Below, piece after piece: positions 59,700-64,000 of a stretch of DNA of 64,000 nt. A program made the translations under genes and the position numbers. Positions within the stretch are counted from its first letter, which is position 1. Each line of letters starts with the position of its first letter. Source of the stretch: Hermodice carunculata. Its lineage: Eukaryota > Annelida > Polychaeta > Eunicida > Amphinomidae. Under the pieces are notes generated by a model. It was given only the letters and a program-made list of their open reading frames with translations. It searched no databases and was not told the DNA's origin. The stretch lies in the NCBI GenBank assembly GCA_964020975.1, contig OZ026619.1, positions 85,045,706 through 85,109,705 on the forward strand, written 5' to 3'.

Positions 59700-62600
59700 C
59701 CCAAGGAAAATGGAAAACAGTAGCAGCTCCAAGTCTCACTTGACCAAAACAGAGAATGCTACGATACAATGTAAATACATATTCAGATATTCTGGCACAT
59801 GCATCTGTTTTTCTATCATGTTTACAAAATTTGTCCGAAACGATCACATCGGTAAACTAACAGTTTATAGTTTTTTGACAGGAATTTACATGTACTGCAC
59901 AACCACACAAGGAAACACGGTCACATAACTCAGATATGCTTAGCTGTACGGTTACCTTAAATACTTTTAAAAATGACAGAGCTCCACATAATTACCCGAT
60001 TGTACACTTATTCAGCATCTCATCTATCTGAAAACTGTGTTCAGTTTTTCTTGCATATTTCCACTGGAATCAATTTCATCGCCACAGGTGTTTGACCATC
60101 ATGTGCCACTTACTAAGGTGTGTAAACAAAGCTGTGAAGTATTATTGACAATTAATGTGAATGAACTCAGTGTGGTCTCAGCCATTTTTGTTGATGTCAT
60201 GATTTTACTAGGCAAAAATTTCCCTGCCCTGTCAATACACAACAGTCACATACAGGACTTCATATCGAGACCAGAAATGAGTAAAATTTCTGAGCTTGAT
60301 GGAAATTGTACCGATAATTTGTACCAAATAGTGACAAACAAATGCTGTCAGACAAGCAACAAGTTGAACAACACACGTCACTCTCAAGCACTGCATGTCA
60401 GATTCCCTGGATAATCAAAGGTGTAGCCTCCCAAATGACACCAAAATTATCATAAATGATTTTCAATGTTTTAAACTAAACTAAACTGTGAGACAAGTCC
60501 TGGCATTCTTTCTGATGGTGTTTTATCAACCCATGTGATACAGATAGTCTACCATTATATTAAAACCTCTGGCCACTGCATCCACAAATTGATACTTCCT
60601 CAGTAGAATGAGATATTCTTACTACTTCCCAACTGTAAACATGAGGTTTGTCTGCCAAAGTGACAAATAATAGGAGGTACGCTATATTCATATTTAAAAC
60701 ATAACTACCTTAACTGCAGATCTGCTTTGGTCCCCTCAGTTGCTAGGCAACAGAATTATGCCTCTGCCATGATGATGGCTCTTGTACCAGTTATGTTACT
60801 GTACCTCCAGAAATAACAACTCTTCTACCAAACAAATTAAAATTTATATATATGTGCGTAGCATGTTGTATGTTTTAAAAATTAGTAAAATGACTTTTCT
60901 CATGTTGTTACTTATATCATAGAAGCACATCTGGTCCTGTTTAATACCTGAATCTGCCCTCATTCCTGTCAAGCTCCTTGCTGTTGCCCAGGAGGTAGCA
61001 CCACAGGATCGCAGATAATATAAATACCTCCAATTATGATGATTTCACACTTAACTTGCATGTAGAAAGACTTTTCATTCAAGTACCTGTATGCCCTCCC
61101 CCCCCCAAAAAAAAAAATTCGGGTCAACAGCTTTCCTTAACACACTCATTGGTATGCCTTTGTCTCAGTCTACTACCCAGTAATACAAGTTTACCACTTA
61201 TTTTGGAATACACACCAACAAACCCAAACAGAGGCAGTACACCACTCCGAATATCAGCCAAGCACTCTGCACCATCCCTTTCTCCCTTGGTGCCCCAGAA
61301 ATAAATACAAAAGGGATATGAACTGCCAAAGCATCAATTTTTTACCCCCTTTTCAACAGTTCAAATACAGTATTTTTTTATTCTGTGAAAACAATACCAC
61401 CTTTCTTTTACACCAATTTGGCACTGTATCGTTATGGTTTTGAAGCCCCAGGGAATAACATGATTTGCTTATTTCTGGTTTGTCCATTTCCCAAGTTGCA
61501 ATTCCACTATCTGTACTCTTATTGGGAATAATTATATATGACCAGACAGTATCCAGCAAAGTTGCTCACTTTTCATTTTATAACAGGATGACCGTTGTTA
61601 AATATTTCAGCTATAACAAATAGACTACTATTTTCTTTCCCTGTATGAGGCTTTTACTATTATATAATTCCAGTAAAAGACTTCTCCAGGCCAGTTCACC
61701 CCCTCTTTGGTATAAAGACTATCTCAAAGTCTACCGGTGTGTGACAATTCTTCTGACTTGTCCATCTAGACAATGAAACCAGCATCTCAGAGGAAATTTG
61801 TCCGAAACAATCAAAGAAAACATAAGCCTTACTTACATTAAAAATGTCAAGTTACTTTTACTGGAAATAGTTTCACCGATACCTGGTCTCTCCCTACCTT
61901 ATAGCTTGTAGCAAGACCATTGCAATAAATGCTTGCATTGGGCCAAAGCAAATAAATCTGAATATATTTATATGAATGCTGTTATCTGGGTGTTCAACCA
62001 TGGGTACGCATCAGTGGTGGCCTGACTTTGTATGGAAGGAGCATTACTTGACACATGAAGTACCGCTTGACCAAAAGGAAAAATGAGACGCAAGCCTCAA
62101 ATGCACTCATGTACACAGTACTGAAACACTCATAACAGAATCCCACTCTATCATAGTTACCCAATTTTTAATTAACCTGGGCCTACCTTTTGAATGCTCT
62201 CTACCTATGTTTGGTATTTTGAAATAGAGTATGCTCCTGTTTTTAAGACAGGCCTACCAGTAATGAAATTTGCACTCCAACTGGGGCTATATTGTTCCAG
62301 CTTTTTCCTGCATAATTTTTGCCCTTCTCATGAATGGCTTGCTAGTATAATGCTACAACAGTGAAATCACCCAGCTACTGTGACAGAATGAAGAATCACT
62401 AGAATCTATGCTCCCAACCAGGTATCCTTGATTACTGATGGTGACAGCCAGAATTTGGTGGTGATCAACGGTTCAAACCAAACCCGAACAAAATTAGAAA
62501 GTCTTTAGCAGTGAACATGAACAGCAGCATGTGGATATGTTCACCACTTGCCACAAGCCACACCAGATGTCCAACAAAAGTGTCAATACCCCACCAAACG

Positions 62601-64000
62601 CTGTAACTACTGTTTGTGAAATAAACAGTAACTAATGATAAACATTTGAGAAATACACAACCCATCCCCCTGCAAAAATTACGTAAAACTTTCATTTGTC
62701 AGCAAATACGAAAGATCAAACTGTGGAGAATTATGTTAAGTAACCACACGAACATCAGTATTTCCATGTAATCAATATAGTGACATTACCAGATTTGAAG
62801 TGTCACCCAAGCAAATTATGTGCATAACCATGTTGATTCCACCTAAAGAGAATATACCTCAGTTAAAACGTTTTTACAACCTCTTAGTCCTATTTTATTG
62901 CAGATCCAAGATCCCAAAATTGTATATTCAAAGGTCTGGGGGGAGAGATGTTTGTGTTTTGACATAATATTTAAAAACTGTTTACACCCTTGATTGAGTA
63001 CATGTAAATGGTTTTGAATGACTGTATTACCCATGTTCAAAAAGAACAATGAATTTATGACACAGGTGTCAGAAAATGCAGCACAGCATAGAATTCACAA
63101 ACGATAGACTCCAAAAGTACTCAGCAAATACAAGAATTATGTTTGTGTAAGTAGCTAGTTTAAACCACTTATCTTAATAACAATTACCATCCACATTAAA
63201 GTTAACACTAAGGCATTCTCAAACAAATTTCATTACTCATGTAGTTAAATGCCAGATACATATAAGTGACCCTGACGATACTGCAAGCAGACTCCACAAT
63301 GACCAGTCCAGCCTTTTATGGGGTCCAACTCTATCATGTGTTTGTATACATGTACATGTAATAAATTGTGAAGAAATAAACTTCATAGGCCTACCAAATA
63401 ATGATGTGCTCCCTGAATCCGTGGACAGGCTGGCTGAATTTGTCATTGTTTAGGAACTCTGTACCTCCAAATCTATTTTTGGACTACAATGTATATCATT
63501 TTGTGATATTTGATACGCTCATACTTGGGGGTGGAAGTGGTGGGTAGGTTCCAACAATATGTAAATAAGCTAGATAGCAGATCCTGAAATTGGCTGGAAT
63601 AAAGGGTAAATGGCAATAACCACAAATGTGCAGAGTTTTTAACATTAAAACAAATGATGTGCAGGCTCTTCACGGTTATACAAGGATGATGTTAATCCCA
63701 AACTTACTTCCGAAGTTCCGTTTAATCATCACCAGTGTTTCATAGTTTCCATGTCTGATTGTTGTCACACACCAACTGTTGACTCAGCTAAGCATGTGTC
63801 AAGAATTACAACTATAAACATTTCTTATAAACCTTGCCATCAACTTGAATGATGCAATTTTCAGAAATATCCATTCACAGGTCAAACCCCACACATCATC
63901 ACATGGTGCCCAAACCCAAATGTAAACAATGTTTTGTAAACACAAAATTGGTGGTGCAATATGTGCACGTGAAATGCATTACCTTCCTGTTGGCTTAAGT
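59700..64000. other. unannotated sequence upstream of RARS1 exon 2
   Basis: AT-rich, with no open frame resembling a known protein on either strand. It should hold intron 1 of RARS1 and perhaps its first exon, but no ATG-containing segment with a usable phase 0 donor was found. It includes a short eroded MITE piece with GGGTCAACAGCTTTCCTTA near 61115-61140 and a perfect palindrome at 60739-60751. Confidence 0.5.
60739..60751. promoter_or_regulatory. X-box-like palindrome (possible RFX site)
   Basis: GTTGCTAGGCAAC is a 13-bp perfect palindrome with the half-site layout of RFX-family X-boxes. It stands alone in otherwise featureless sequence, so it may be chance. Confidence 0.25.

Noticed and set aside
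60037-60414. 125-codon plus-strand open frame
   Set aside because: No recognisable domain, no codon bias, no splice context; expected by chance in AT-rich sequence.
60806-60845. Minus-strand segment reading VEELLFLE before a GTACAG donor, in phase with RARS1 exon 2
   Set aside because: Attractive as coiled coil, but the frame has an upstream stop and no methionine, and the donor is weak.
63983-64000. Possible RARS1 first-exon donor at the window end (AGGAAG followed by GTAATG on the minus strand)
   Set aside because: Exon 2 needs a phase 0 partner; in that frame a stop codon (TAA) lies four codons upstream and no start follows it.

Overview
This window looks like nuclear DNA of an invertebrate animal, most likely marine. 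It has spliceosomal introns of about 0.5-1 kb, the standard genetic code, many microsatellites and minisatellites, and a dense load of small non-autonomous DNA transposons. I cannot decide from the sequence alone between amphioxus-like, mollusc-like or other marine lineages.

The only host protein gene I can support is on the minus strand at 42400-58852: nine consecutive internal exons of cytoplasmic arginyl-tRNA synthetase (RARS1). They run from the N-terminal coiled coil, through the ArgRS N-terminal domain and the HVGH signature, to just before the KMSK-like loop. Every splice junction has GT/AG ends and compatible phase. The first exon and all exons for the end of the catalytic domain and the anticodon-binding domain were not found. 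Intron 4 is inflated to 8.4 kb by a DIRS retroelement (49040-55444; Gag-like, reverse transcriptase-RNase H and tyrosine recombinase parts, inverted terminal repeats, internal complementary region) and by a hairpin-ended repeat (55653-56810).

From 1 to about 42 kb I see no protein gene. The stretch holds: (1) TTAA-flanked MITEs in at least three related subfamilies that share interchangeable hairpin and body modules; (2) TA-flanked, mariner/Tc1-like MITEs with ACAGTG ends; (3) a group of repeats (6714-7310, 32336-34483, 35285-35427, 55653-56810, 58939-59699) that start with a short perfect or near-perfect hairpin after AGAG and end with another hairpin and an A-rich tail; (4) two larger elements with CAGGGCTCG-type ends and 5-bp target duplications (28523-29675 and 39320-40970), each inserted inside a tandem repeat and each carrying promoter-like or open-frame cargo; (5) a compound minisatellite (28457-31180) whose unit changes from 52 to 39 bp; (6) several repeat-free AT-rich segments with clustered homeodomain-type sites and small palindromes (about 1.0-1.7, 12.7-13.5, 16.4-17.5, 26.9-27.4 and 36.9-38.2 kb) that resemble conserved regulatory DNA. 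Beyond exon 2 of RARS1 (58.9-64 kb) lie one more hairpin-ended repeat and otherwise unannotatable sequence.

The most unusual items are the hairpin-ended repeats, where two copies differ by a compensatory base-pair change in the 5' stem; the paired CAGGG elements; the modular TTAA MITEs; and the RARS1 gene that stops at the KMSK-like loop although 42 kb of sequence follows.
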